This document shows positions 1 through 11,702 of a stretch of 64,000 bases of DNA, in pieces. Where the stretch lies: NCBI RefSeq assembly GCF_032362555.1, contig NC_083511.1, positions 7,626,001 to 7,690,000 of the forward strand, in the 5' to 3' direction. How positions within the stretch are numbered: position 1 is the stretch's first letter; each line of letters begins with the position of its first letter. A model generated the notes under the pieces. It saw only the letters and a program-made list of their open reading frames with translations, had not been told where the DNA came from and did no database searches. The stretch comes from Amyelois transitella (Eukaryota > Arthropoda > Insecta > Lepidoptera > Pyralidae). The position numbers and the translations under genes were made by a program.

Positions 1-31
1 GCGTATTTCAATTATTGTAATTTGTTCCCAG

Positions 32-2090
32 GATGTATTCGCTGGATGTCCCATCCCGTACCCAAAACGGGAGTTCTTAACGGATGATGATCAGGATGAT
101 AAAAGTGATTCCAAGGCAAGGCAAAATCAGCAACAGCAACAGCAACAGCAAGCAAATGTAAGTTATGTAAAAGCTAGTTACGGCCTAATAAAGACTAATA
201 AGGCTAGCAGCCTGTCACTATTTGAGTCTCAGTTCCATCATTGATCCATATAGTTGAACCTGGCCGTTTAGTATTTTCAAGACTGTCGGCTCTGTTTACC
301 CCGCAAGGGATATAGACGTGATTATATGTATGTATATACAACACGGATCATACATACATATAATCACGCCGTTTCCCATGGATGTCGTTAAACAGGACTT
401 AGGATATAAGCCTATTTATCTAGTTCAAGCTTGGATGCTTCCCTGTAACATGGCATGCTGGACGCTGTTTTATCGCGCGAAAAACTATCGCTGTTTCGCT
501 TTTTATTATGACGTGAAACGGGACAGCGATAATATTTCGCGCAATAATGACGGCGTTGCGCGTGCCATGACAAAACATAGAGTGCCAGCTGTTTCTTAAA
601 AACGAAATAAGTCGAGGGAACTGCTTTTAAAGGGATTCTTTCTTTAGGCTATGGGCTGTGAATCTTCCATCATCTGAATCCATATTGTATCTATGACAGC
701 AAGTGGCCTTAGAGTCTTATCCGTAAGGTATAAAATATCTGTGTTAAATCATCAATCAATTTTGAAAAAAATAAAAATTCTATACCTACATATTTTTCAG
801 ACTCAACAGAATCAAGTACAAGCTAACAGCCACGATCATGCGGCGAATAACGCAAAAAGAATGAGAATGCAAGGTAAATTAGCTTTTTATTATTATATCT
901 TTCTATTGTTATATAATAGAACTAGCGACCCGCCCCGGCTTCGCACGGGTGCAATATTCGGAAAAAATTATACATAAAAACCTTCCTCTTGAATCACTCT
1001 ACCTGTTACAAAAAAGCGTAATTTTAAAGATTTAAGCATACAGACAAACAGACTAAAATAGCGACTTTGTTTTATACTATGTAGTGATAAGGAATAAGTA
1101 GGACCACTTCATCTCTTTCCCATGGATATCGTAAAAGACGACAAAGTGATAGACTTATCAATTTGACATTCCTCGTGTAGGCGATGGGCTAGCTCACTAT
1201 TTGAATCTTAATTCTATCATGCTTACCTATTTTATGAAACCCGAATAATTAAACACATATGTATCTAACTTATGCCCAATCATGATTGAACTACCTTAAG
1301 CGCCATTTCACGTTTTTCAACGAATAAAACGAAGACGAATTTTATAAATTTTGGCGGTAAATCTTCCTTTTGTGGCGGTCGAGCCCGACCTATCGCTCCC
1401 GCTACACATTAAATTACTAGATAATATTACAAGCAATTTAATGGACTTAAAAATGTGAAATGGCTTTTAAGTTGCCGAATAAATAAAATCACATAAGTAA
1501 TAAGGACTTCATTATTTATAATGTGCCGTGTGGTTCCCGGCACTATTACAAAAAAGAATAGGACCACTCCATCTCTTTCCCATGGATGTCGTAAAAGGCG
1601 ACTAAGGGATAGGCTTATAAACTTAGGATTCCTCTTTTAGGCGATGGGCTAGCAACCTGTCACTATTTGAGTCTCGGTTCTATTATTAAGCCAAATAGCT
1701 GAACGTGGCCATTCAGTCTTTTCAAGACTGTTGGCTCTGTCTACCCCGCAAGGGATATAGACGTGACCATATGTATGTATGTATGTTATTTATAATTCAT
1801 TCAGGAGGTTAGGCAGAGATTACATCTTTTTACTTGCTACAAACACTTCTTTCACTTTATTATCGCCATAACTTCTCTCATTTCATAAGTTCTCCATTCC
1901 GCCGTTTACTCAGATATTTGGCAAAGAAGCAAATAATTAAGTTGTTTTTTTTTGTCGTATAGGTCCAAACCAAGGCAATAATCCGACGGGTGGTGGCCCG
2001 CAGGAGTTCCATCAACAACAACAAATGATGTTCGGCGGGCAACAACAAGGCAGCTCGCAACAACAGGGCAACTTTCAACAGAGATTCTAA
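32..2090 (+). CDS. 3' end of a glutamine-rich protein gene (partial, 3 exons)
   Basis: Three exons join in frame: 32-157 (acceptor TTCCCAG, donor GTAAGT), 801-873 (acceptor TTTTTCAG, donor GTAAAT) and 1963-2090 (acceptor CGTATAG, stop TAA). The encoded C-terminus begins [16 protein letters not shown]. An acidic stretch (TDDDQDD) follows, then a CAG/CAA-coded glutamine run, a His/Asn segment ([15 protein letters not shown]), and a Gly/Gln tail ([21 protein letters not shown]) ending in FQQRF. The 5' part lies left of the window, so the full domain content is unknown. I do not recognise the family. The 3' end converges on the minus-strand gene ending at 2844, about 750 bp away. A SINE and other repeats fill both introns. 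Confidence 0.7.
205..340 (+). repeat. SINE, 3' half
   Basis: Matches the 3' half of the window's main SINE: GCTAGCAGCCTGTCACTATT, then a tail GGGATATAGACGTGATTATA followed by ATGTATG. It is truncated at the 5' side and lies in intron 1 of the glutamine-rich gene. The + orientation means it reads from the GTGCCG head to the ATGTATGT tail. Confidence 0.8.
440..590 (+). repeat. unclassified dispersed repeat, copy 1
   Basis: Shares a core with 29285-29405: both contain TTATTATGACGTGAAACG or a close variant (TTATCACGTGAAACGAGACA), TTTCGCGC and GTGCCATG/CATGCCATG. Both copies stay open in the same frame ([11 protein letters not shown] here, CFAFHYHVKRD there). I cannot assign the class. Confidence 0.5.
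915..1090 (+). repeat. dispersed lepidopteran repeat (ACTAGCGACCCGCCCCGG type)
   Basis: Begins ACTAGCGACCCGCCCCGGCT and ends GCGACTTTGTTTTATACTAT followed by GTAGTGATAA. I recall this short repeat as common in moth and butterfly introns. It is non-coding and lies directly upstream of a SINE piece. The class was not verified. Confidence 0.5.
1085..1215 (+). repeat. SINE, 5'-central fragment
   Basis: Contains TAGGACCACTTCATCTCTTT, CCCATGGATATCGTAAAAG and GGCGATGGGCTAGCTCACTA, which match the middle of the main SINE. The copy is diverged and has lost its tail. Confidence 0.7.
1522..1786 (+). repeat. full-length SINE copy
   Basis: Near-complete copy: head GTGCCGTGTGGTTCCCGGCA, middle AGGACCACTCCATCTCTTTC, conserved hairpin CAGTCTTTTCAAGACTG, and tail GACGTGACCATATGTATGTA. 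It is a useful reference for the family in this window. It resembles widespread lepidopteran SINEs of the Metulj type as I remember them, but this was not checked against a library. Confidence 0.85.
1797..1885 (-). repeat. LINE 3' stub (decayed)
   Basis: Reads GGTTAGGCAGAGATTACATC then TTTTTACTTGCTACAAACAC, a degraded reverse complement of the last coding segment of the LINE at 30819-33395. It is a dead-on-arrival 5'-truncated copy, next to the SINE tail. Confidence 0.5.
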
Positions 2091-2843
2091 GAGACTGTGT
2101 TAGTTATAAGAAATATGAAATATACATGATTAATATCAAATGTTTTGTTTGTAATTGTTGGGTCTTTTTATGTACTTGGTTCCATGCTAAATGCTTAAAA
2201 AATATTTTAACGATTCCCTTCTTTGTAAATAATATACCTATAAACTTAACATTTGCTTTGCTCTCATTTCTCTATGACACTAGATTTCGCTGGGATAAAA
2301 AAAATCAAATATTTTATTCGTTTAAATTTAACAATATATTTTATATCTTTAAAAAAAAAGCAATAGTTTAATATTAAAATCATTAATATCTACACAAAAA
2401 GTATAAAAAATATGGAAGTTAAAAATGAAATGAATTATTAAAATTAGTTTCATAAAAGGCACATTCTTCTTAGTACTAACGTAACTACTAAATTAACAAT
2501 TTCAACCTTGTCCTATTTTCTATCAGTCACTTATGATATTTTAAAGCTAAAATTTCGTAAAATTGTAGTTTATGAGACATAGTCAGTACTTACATACTAT
2601 CGAATAACTTGAGCGTTCAAGTAAGGAAAGATAGAAGCCTACTAATGTCAATGGTCATAGTATTATATTAAATCTCCGAACATACAATAATAGCATTCAA
2701 AATTTAGTGGAGGCGTACCGCAAAAGTTATCTTCAGAAAAATTCGGATTAATCTGAGATTTATTATTCAGCTTTATCTGCCTGACCACACTTTATAACTC
2801 TGTGCGATACAATTTTCATGAGTGGCTTTCCACTTTGACGACG
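2091..2843. other. intergenic space between convergent genes
   Basis: AT-rich sequence holding the 3' UTR of the + strand glutamine-rich gene and, on the other strand, that of the mucin-like gene. No coding exon or clear repeat was recognised. Confidence 0.6.
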
Positions 2844-5800
2844 CTAAATAGACCCATTTGAGAATTCAACGACTGTGCCTTGTTGCCCGGCGTTCACAAT
2901 GCTGTACTCACTCTTCTTGAGCTCGTCTCTTCTTAATTTGGTGGTGCTACCAACTGTCACGATTCGCGTACGAAGTCTACTGCAGCGGCCGTCTGTGATC
3001 TTCTCGTAAGCTGGAATTGGGAAATGTGTTTATTTAGATGACGTATTAGCTCTTAACTAGAAGTTAGAGGCGCTTTATGTACATTTCAAAGTTTTGTGTG
3101 TGCTTTTGTTAAAGTTTGGTCCTATTGATTCAAATGTTTTTTCAACCTACCATTTCTATTTTTTTTTCAGAGAAGTTATAGTCTCTATCTCTACATGGAA
3201 AACGTGTAAGTTCTACAATTAAAAAATCCATGATTTTATTTATTGCGGTTTTGTTTGAATTGTTCTTTACAACCATACAAATGTTTAGTCAAGACGCAAA
3301 CAAAAACGCACCTGAATAGCTTAAATACATATATATATATATATATATATATAGAATACATATCTACCTACATATAGAATTGAGATTCAAATAGTGACAG
3401 GTTGCTAGCCCGTCGCCTAAAAAGGAATCCCAAGTTTGTAAGCCTATTCCTTAGTCGCCTTTTACAACATCCATGGGAATGCGATTTAGTTTCCTATTCT
3501 TTTTTGTATTGGTGCCGGGAACCACAGGACACTACTTAATCAAATTACAAACAAACAAATATTTTTTTTATAACTTAACAATTAAATATGTAAAACTGCG
3601 TTTTCGTCCAATTAATTGCACATGATCCATTAGATAATGTAATAAAGGATGGCCAGTGTATTTGCAATGCCCGCTTGCAAGTACATAGATCCGCTCGCAT
3701 TTTTTAAGTTAGACATAAAACATGTTACGGTCAAATGGATGTGTTAAAAATATTGAACTTAGTAATTCGACGTTCACTGAATGCGTAATTGTAACATTTA
3801 TAATTCAACGAGCGTAGATAACGGCTTGAGTAACTATTAACTGTATATATATGTAAGTAATCGTTTTTTCTCATCTTTGTGTTGAGTAGGTTCACGCATG
3901 GTTTGTAATCAATGATTCGCAATTAAAACATAAGTTTACTAAACTACTCTTCAATCATGTGAAGAAAGAAGGTATGACAGCTGGTAGGTACATAATGTTG
4001 ACTCAATCTAAATCAAATATCTATCGCTATTAAAAAATATAAAAATTACTACTATTTTTTGTCCTTTTTTTAATAGGTTCCGATAGAGATTTCAAATATG
4101 TCCCTCTAGTGTTTCAATTTAAACTACCTGTAAACAGCTCCATTAACTTTAAGTATTATATTGTGATGATCATAATGTTAGCCAAAGAACATAATTTATT
4201 GATTTATTTATTTTAAACTTTATTGCACAAAAAAAAAATGTACAATAGGCGGATCTAATGCCGTTTGGCATTCTCTACCAGTCAACCAGCTGACCAAACA
4301 GACAAACTTTAAGTAGTAAGTGTAACATAATAAAGGCGAACAAAATAATAAATGGTTGAAAGGCGTATCAATTACCTGGAGTCCTGTAGGAGTTGTGACA
4401 AGCCATGTGACAGATCGAAGGGAAACTCTTTAATTCCTTTGGATCAATTATGGTTGAGGACAGTGGAATGCTGCATAGGATATCTTTTCTCCCTCTGCAG
4501 GACTGTATACACGCATCGTATGAGTTTCTCTTTGGCTTCGATGTCCTCTTCGTACGTGGCCTTTGTGTACTTGTAGTTGGGTTTATCTTTACGTTTGTAA
4601 TTGATCCTTTAGGAGCAACAACTCTTATTATAAGCCCTGGTGATTTCGTGGAGATTGGTCTGTTGGATAGTGTATTTGGTGCTAAAGTTGATGTAAGTAT
4701 TGTAGGCGTTACAATAGGAGATGTACGACAAATATTAGCAGGTGATGTAAATGGTGAAGTGGTAGTAGTGCTTATAACAGCAGGGGTGATTGTCGTACTT
4801 GGTAATGTTGAGATTGTAGTAGATGTGACTTGAGGCGTAGACACAGTGGGTACTGGCGGAGGAACTTCAGTTGGCCGGGTATTTTGTGGTGCTTGGTACA
4901 CAACGACAAAATTAGGCGGTGGTGTCGAAGTTGTTGATGGAAATTCACTGGCAAAAGTTGAAAATTGGGTTGAAGCCGGTGGTACAATTCGAACAGTAGG
5001 TGGAGTAAACGTTAAACCACTATCAAAGAAAGTAGGCGTTTGAGTTGTTGATGGAGTGAAATTTACTGAGGAAAGGTCTATTTCACCGAATGTTGGTAAA
5101 GGTGTGCTTGAGAATTCTGGAGCTTTTGAAGTGCTGATCGTTTGGAACAAAGTTGTTCCAGGTTGGTTGGATGAAGGATAAGTGGGTTGTGGCGTAGATG
5201 AGGGTGATAGTACGACGATTGGTTGTGTTACAGAAAAGCTGGGTTGCGTCTGTTTCACGGTTAAAGTAGGTGGAGATTGAGTGACCGTGAATTGAGGCGT
5301 AGATTGTGTTACAGAGTTTTGGGGTGAAGATTGAGTTACAATGACTGGCTGTGTGACGAAGGAAGTCGAAGACTGCGCAGGCGGGCTTTGGCTCGATGAG
5401 AATAGTTCTGAGATTGGCTTCGGGGAGAAGTCGTCGTTAATGGCGTTGGCTGAAAACCATTGTCCTGGCAGAATTTGCGATATTTCTGCGCGGCATAGTT
5501 GTAAAACTGAAATGGGAATAAACATATTGGCTATTAAAAAAAACTACGTACTACTTAAATACTAAAGATTTTTACGATTATCAACGGTCTATGATCAAGA
5601 TGTTTGAAAAACTGTAAATATTCCGGGTGCCGTGAGTCTCATGTATTCGTTTGGAAAATGCTATTAAAATGTAACATACGAGAACAAGTATTGTTAAGCG
5701 TCACATGCAGAATCAATCTTTCCGTCCCCTTTGCCCTTTTCACACAACTAAAATGTAAATAGGTAAACCTATAAAATTGGTCATAAAATAGACATTATGA

Positions 5801-7994
5801 TATCCGTCAAGTTTTTCCCAAGTTAGTATCTACAAACTTAGTATGTGTAGTGAATACTGCAGATTTGAAGGCCAAGTCACGTTCAGGTTTAAAACTGGTT
5901 ATCAAGTCGTGCTTTGCGAATCTTTTGGGTCAAGCACCGCTAAGAATCAAAACATTACGTTTCATTGATCAGTCGTTATGCTCTAAAAATGTTATACAAT
6001 GTGAGTCACGTACCTACTCGTGTTGTGATCGCTTTCACTGTTCATGTACTCGTATGTCGAAACTGATTTGTTTTGATGTTGTATATGTAGATACTTTTAT
6101 ATTAAACATCACCTCTGTATAAAGGCAGATTTTCGTGACGTAAGATACTTAATTTTGCCCCGACTTTTCTTGATCTGATAACTAGCAAGAGTACTAGTAG
6201 ACACTAGTACCTACTACTACAAAAAATGTTGCTATAAACTCTACTTATTTAGTTCTTCTCTTACATACATACATACATACATATGGTCACGTCTATATCC
6301 CTTGCGGGGTAGACAGAGCCAACAGTCTTGAAAAGACTGAATGGCCACGTTCAGCTATTTGGCTTAATGATAGAATTGAGATTCAAATAGTGACAGGTTG
6401 CTAGCCCATCGCCAAGAAAAGAATTCCAAGTTTGTAAGCCTATCCCTTAGTCGCCTTTTACGACATCCATGGGAAAGAGATGGAGTGGTTCTATTCTTTT
6501 TTGTATTGGTGCCGGAAACCACACGGCAGTTCTTCCCTTACTTTTTCATTTTTTCTTATGTTTAAGAGCTAACTCTTGTTTCTTTAACTAACGTTTTGAG
6601 TTAACGATAATTTGCGTTCCGCTCCCTTTTGGATTTCCAAAAATAAAATGTTACTCTCGAAATTCCAATACATTTTGCTGTGCCTCATGTGATCCAATCT
6701 GTCCAAGAAGTCATAGGTGATTTTATTTTATTCGTTACAAACATTAAAATACAAATCTTTTCTTTTTATCGTTAGTAGATAGTAGTTTGGATAATTAGGC
6801 AAGTATTGAATAAGATTGACTTAGTAAGTTTATTATGAATCTGCAAATCCAGTTATGTATGTGCAAGCGCACGCATGCAGTTAACATAATCATTTCCGTT
6901 TTTGGCCGATCCAAACCTATCTACTTTTTTATATACGTAACACGCAATACTGATTGCATTGTCTATATTGATAGACAGACAGTTATTGATGTATGGATTT
7001 CATCGGATTTGGGTATTTTATATTGTCTTTAGGTAAGTTGACCTACCGATTAGTCCAGTTTTGGTTTGTATTTAAGAGGTAGGTATTTCTTCTACATTGA
7101 TTAGGAAAAGTGAATCAGAATCTTTCCCTCAAAAAGTCACTTAAAACAATACCTACTTCTTAGTAAATTTTGAGTTCATGGGTATTTAAAAAAAAAACCA
7201 ATACTTATGCATTTCGCTCCTGTATGAATTTCTAGAGTAGGTACCTAAGTGAAGGTGTTATCTAATTATTATAATTATTCTTCTGAATGTCTAATTTATC
7301 TCTGTGCCAAACTTCATCAATATGAGTCCCGCAGAATTTTTTAAGATTATTAGTATAAACAAAAAATGTTTGACTTTGAAGTATTGGTATGAAAATTCAG
7401 TTTTATTACTACTGAGACAGATTTTCACGGGACTAAAATTTTTGTGGAAATCGGTTTGTTATAACGAAGACGAAGTGCTCTACGTCTTTATCTGAGGAAA
7501 TAAGCCCGTGTACTAGCTCTGTATAGAAAGCATAATTTCCACTAAGTTTTTGCAAAAATACTTAGGATGTTATAAGTTAGATCCTTTGTAAGACAAAAAC
7601 ATACTTAAAGGACTTAAGTATTTATATGGATAGTGTTTCGCTCTCAGGAATGCAATAAGTATAAAACTTGACAAAAACTTGCACATACAGGTTCTGGACG
7701 TTTTTGACCTTGCAAACTACCTATAATTTGGAGGCACTTACACATTTCATTTTAAATAAAAAATTGACCTATCCACTCAAAAAAGTATACCTTGTATCTT
7801 TCAAGTTATGTATGTCGACATTGCAACCTTAATGATATCACTTTGTCAAACCTAACTATGCCGTTTAATTGAAACGAAGTCACTTATATTATTCTGATTA
7901 GCGTAAGGCACTTGTTTTTAGTTTTCACCTACAAAATAAACAGAATTTACTCACGTGTTAAAACAAGGAGCGTTTTCAAAATGGCGTGCTCCAT
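2844..7994 (-). CDS. secreted mucin-like protein with C-terminal Kazal-like domain
   Basis: Three minus-strand exons join in phase: 7994-7955 (ATG, donor GTGAGT, phase 1), 5506-4376 (acceptor ATTTCAG, donor GTAATT, phase 1) and 3010-2844 (acceptor TTCCAG, stop TAG), giving 445 residues. Splicing exon 1 to 2 completes a signal peptide (MEHAILKTLLVLTLLQLCRA). Residues about 30-340 are rich in Thr, Pro and Ser, with repeated VTQS/VTQP motifs suited to O-glycosylation. A cysteine domain follows: YDACIQSC, DILCSIP, SICHMACHNSY, then EKITDGRC from exon 3. The spacing fits a degenerate Kazal fold split by the last intron. A basic tail ends FSNGSI. It is probably extracellular. Protease-inhibitor activity is inference from the Kazal-like spacing only. 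Confidence 0.8.
3333..3354. repeat. (AT)n microsatellite
   Basis: A run of about ten TA units in the last intron of the mucin-like gene, just before a SINE copy. Confidence 0.9.
3374..3532 (-). repeat. SINE, 5' half
   Basis: Reverse-strand copy from TAGAATTGAGATTCAAATAG to GTGCCGGGAACCACAGGACA. The tail half is missing. It lies in the last intron of the mucin-like gene. Confidence 0.8.
6263..6527 (-). repeat. full-length SINE copy
   Basis: Complete reverse-strand copy: CATACATACATACATATGGT at the tail end, CTTGCGGGGTAGACAGAGCC, GCTAGCCCATCGCC, and head CCGGAAACCACACGGCA. It lies in intron 1 of the mucin-like gene. Confidence 0.85.
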
Positions 7995-9591
7995 GTTTGG
8001 CTGGAGTGAGGGAACTGAGGAGGCCGCTGTAGCCCGCAGAACCGTTCACTTATTTTGCACTAAGTGGGGTACCAGAGCCTTATTCGCGTGAATTGTGTGA
8101 TTTTTTTTGAGATCGGAATCGATTCATCTGAAAAGTAACGTTGGTAACCTAAAGGTTGACTGTTAATGATTTCAGCAAAAAGTCACGCCACTTTCCTGAG
8201 GTAGACTTTCCTTTAAGATCGGAGTAACAATCAGTATGCATGTTAATTACGATGAAAACCATTGACTCGGTACGAGGAACGGGTAATTTACCGTTTGTGT
8301 GAATATCAATCAATGAACTGATGAGATACCTATCGATGTATTTGGGATAAGTTCGTGTATACGTGAGGGTGTAAAAATGTTACATTCATACATATAATCA
8401 CGTCTTTATACGTTGTGGGGTAGATAGAGCCAACAGCCTTAAAAAGTTTGAGAGGCCACGTTCAATTTTTCAAGAGGACTATTGAAAATTCTATTAAATT
8501 TTACAAAAATATTATGATCCTATTCTCGTAACTCGTATAACTTAAGGGGGTTAGCCACTATATGTTTTGTCCGAAGTTCCCATGGCACCCTCAGCGATGT
8601 CCCCTGGGGGAGCCTTGTGTCTGCAATATTTTTGGTTAAACTCAAAAAGGTTGAGTTGTAGGACAGGGTGAAAATACCCATTCCCTCAGTTGCCACTTAC
8701 GACATCCATGAGAAAGAGCGGAAGTTTCTAAAGTGCTGGGAATTTCGCTGAAAAGAACGCAGTAAGTTACTAAAATACAATGCAGTTTACTCAAATTTTT
8801 GCTTGACGGTATTCTTGATGTGATGATGTATTGGTTTCGGAACACAATTAAATCCCTTGGTATTTATTTTTCTACTCAGCTGTTTAAGGGTTCTCTCATA
8901 ACTGGTAGTTAGAATATCCTTTAAATATATAGGAGCACTATTTGTTAAAAAATATATAAAGGTATTACTTATAGAGTTCCTATGTTTTTACTTTTATTTC
9001 AGTGCTTTTAAAGCGCTCTATATATGTTTTACCATAGAAATCTTGCATTTAATTTCTTTAATTTTGAACATCAAATTTAATTACATGTGTTTATAAAGCC
9101 CCACTTTTGTAGAGCGATATAAATATCAATTTCTTCACATAATAGAAACCGGACGGTAGGTACGGAACTCCAAGTATCCGAGCACAACTCTTAACTTGTC
9201 CGGTTGTCTTTTATTTCAAATTTATTACGATACCTAATTCACCTCGTGTAATAAACTTGGAAACATAAGATGTACAGTTTCATGTTAGTTTGTCTTATTT
9301 TCTTGTAGAATGAACATCTAAAGTTTCAATATCCATTTTATAAAAAAAATACCGAAGTACTTTAAAATAAAGATACTGTATTTGAATCAGTGAATTGGAT
9401 TTCATGCTTTCATATATTTTTCGGTACGTATGTTTTTATAATAAAATAAAGTTGTATTTAACAATTTTTAGGAAACCCTTTCCTAAAAATCTTGGTTATA
9501 ATCGTAAATATTAATCCTATTGAGACCTTAGTATTTTCATTTTAGTAACGTTATCCACTTTATAATGAAAATAATAATTATTACATATTTC
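7995..9591. other. intergenic region between mucin-like gene and desaturase A
   Basis: Holds the presumed promoter of the minus-strand mucin-like gene, with a modestly GC-rich patch near 7990-8090. Two decayed SINE pieces in minus orientation follow (8385-8480 with TATACGTTGTGGGGTAGATA, and 8680-8750 with TTACGACATCCATGAGAAAG). The rest is AT-rich sequence in which I see no gene. Confidence 0.6.
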
Positions 9592-9667
9592 ATATAATAT
9601 TGACTAGGTATACAAGAGTTATTGTGATTTTACACAATAACTCTTGTATACCTAGTCAATATTATAT
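9592..9667. repeat. perfect 35-bp inverted repeat with 6-nt loop
   Basis: Arms 9592-9626 and 9633-9667 are exact reverse complements around ATTTTA. The inner part of the left arm reads ACAAGAGTTATTGTG and the inner part of the right arm reads CACAATAACTCTTGT. It ends about 310 bp before the ATG of desaturase A. Confidence 0.95.
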
Positions 9668-9974
9668 TTCCTTTATTCTTTACCTTCTCAGAATAACAAA
9701 AAACATATTTTACTTGTTAAAGTGAACATAGGTTTTCCATTCCCAACCACGTTTAGACATAGAATAATTTAAGTAAATAAAAATGAAAGTATACTTACAC
9801 GTGTTAAGGTAGATAATTTATCCTTTTGGATTTAAGATTTCATGCTAAATCATTACGATTACATAATGATATCAACTTATTAATAAAGTTGGAACATACT
9901 TACCGAATGGTTTTTAAAACATGAAAAAGATGTTGGTGCATATTTACATTATGTTTTAGGAAAAAAAAAATACA

Positions 9975-11702
9975 ATGGTCCCCAATAAAGGTTCAAGCAA
10001 CATTTTGCCAGAAACTCCCGAGGGTCAATTCAAAAAGTTAATAGCTCCACAAGCAGAGCCGAGGAAACACAAGATAGTGTATCGGAACCTGCTCACATTC
10101 GGCTATTGGCACTTATCTGCTGTATACGGCCTCTATCTGTGCTTTACTTCTGCTAAACGGGCTACGATTATATTTGGTACGTAGTTAACCCCATTGTAAT
10201 TTGAAAAGTTACCACAAATGTAGCTAACGTGGAGCCAAATTAATATGCATATTCTCTTTCTATATTTGTGAAACCAGCACATCCAGTAGTCTGAATGTGT
10301 GGGTGCTCCCAAAGCAGAGTAAATGAAAATATTGCATGCCTAAAGAGTTAATACTATTGTAATGTATTTCCATCCGCATGTCTAAGTACACAGTTAAGCA
10401 ATAGATATATTTAAGTTTTAGATTCACTATGGACGTTGGCCCTAAAATGTCTTTTTGAATTATCTTTTTCAGCAATCTTCATATACATCATAGCTAAAAT
10501 CGGTATAACAGGTGGCGCTCATAGACTATGGGCACATCGGGCTTACAAAGCCAAGTTGCCTTTGGAGATTCTGTTACTCATAATGAATTCCATTGCCTTC
10601 CAAGACACTGTTTTAACCTGGGCGCGAGATCACCGCCTTCATCACAAATATTCTGACACTGATGCTGATCCACATAACCCGACTAGAGGGTTCTTCTTTG
10701 CCCACATGGGCTGGGTTCTTGTGAGGAAACACCCTGAGGTCTTAGCAAGGGGGAAAGCCCTGCCGATAGACGATTTGAAGAACAATCCGTTGCTGAGATT
10801 TCAAAAGAAGTAAGTTGTATAAGAATCTTTTATTTGGAGATTTGCTCTCGTAGGAATTTTTAAATTTTTTAGACATTTGATAATAACTTTATGTTCAAAA
10901 TTCTCTTCTTAGATTTCCAAGAATTTGTGGTCTCAGCTGCACATTAGAAGATATCAGTCAAGAAAAATATCAATATTTATTCTGCAACGAATAAAATACA
11001 ACAGTACAGAATGAAGCATTCAATTATGACTTCTATATTGTTTCTTGATTTTATCATACATTAGCTAAATTTTTATTCAGGGCTTTGCTTCTGTTAATTT
11101 AATTTAAGTAAAGGTCTTGTCTATCTCTGCGCCGAAATTGTTGTAAATTGGTATATCTGTTTTATATTGATATACGTTAATTATTTATCTATTTTCACAG
11201 ATACGCCATCCCAATGATTGGCACTTTGTGCTTCCTTATGCCAACATTTGTGCCCGTGTACTTCTGGGGCGAGAGTATCAGCACGGCCTGGAACATCAAT
11301 CTACTGCGTTACGTGACGAACCTGAACGTCATTTTTCTTATCAACAGCTGGGCCCACTTAATCGGGAACAAGCCTTACGATAAAAACATTGCCGCCACTC
11401 AAAGTATACCAATAAGTATTGCTACTTTAGGTGAAGGATTCCACAATTACCATCACACGTACCCCTGGGATTACAAAGCATCGGAGCTAGGGAATAATAA
11501 AATCAATTTGACGACGAAATTCATAGATTTCTTCGCGTGGGTCGGATGGGCGTATGACCTGAAGTCTATGCCCTCAGAAGGCGTTGCGAAGAGACGTGCC
11601 AAGACGGGTGATGGGACGGATTTGTGGGGCCGAAAAGTGAAGATAAACGAGAATATTGTAAGCGATGATAACATTGAAACATATGATAACAATGAATATT
11701 AG
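9975..11702 (+). CDS. acyl-CoA desaturase A (membrane fatty-acid desaturase)
   Basis: Exons 9975-10176, 10473-10809 and 11201-11702 (stop TAG) encode 346 residues; introns are in phases 1 and 2. It should insert a double bond into fatty acyl-CoA using a di-iron centre in the endoplasmic reticulum membrane. All three histidine boxes are present: HRLWAH, HRLHH (in WARDHRLHHKYSDTDADPHN) and HNYHH (in GEGFHNYHHTYPWDY). Hydrophobic stretches include YGLYLCF, AIFIYIIAKIGI and TLCFLMPTFVPVYFW. An acceptor-like TTTTAG just before the ATG suggests a non-coding first exon. It ends in a tail of about 20 residues (NIVSDDNIETYDNNEY) absent from desaturase B. Family members make Δ9, Δ11 or other products, including sex-pheromone precursors; regiospecificity cannot be read here. 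Confidence 0.93.

Noticed and set aside
4352-5565. Plus-strand frames overlapping the mucin-like exon
   Set aside because: They are shadows: the minus strand gives signal peptide, VTQ repeats and a cysteine domain with fitting splice sites.
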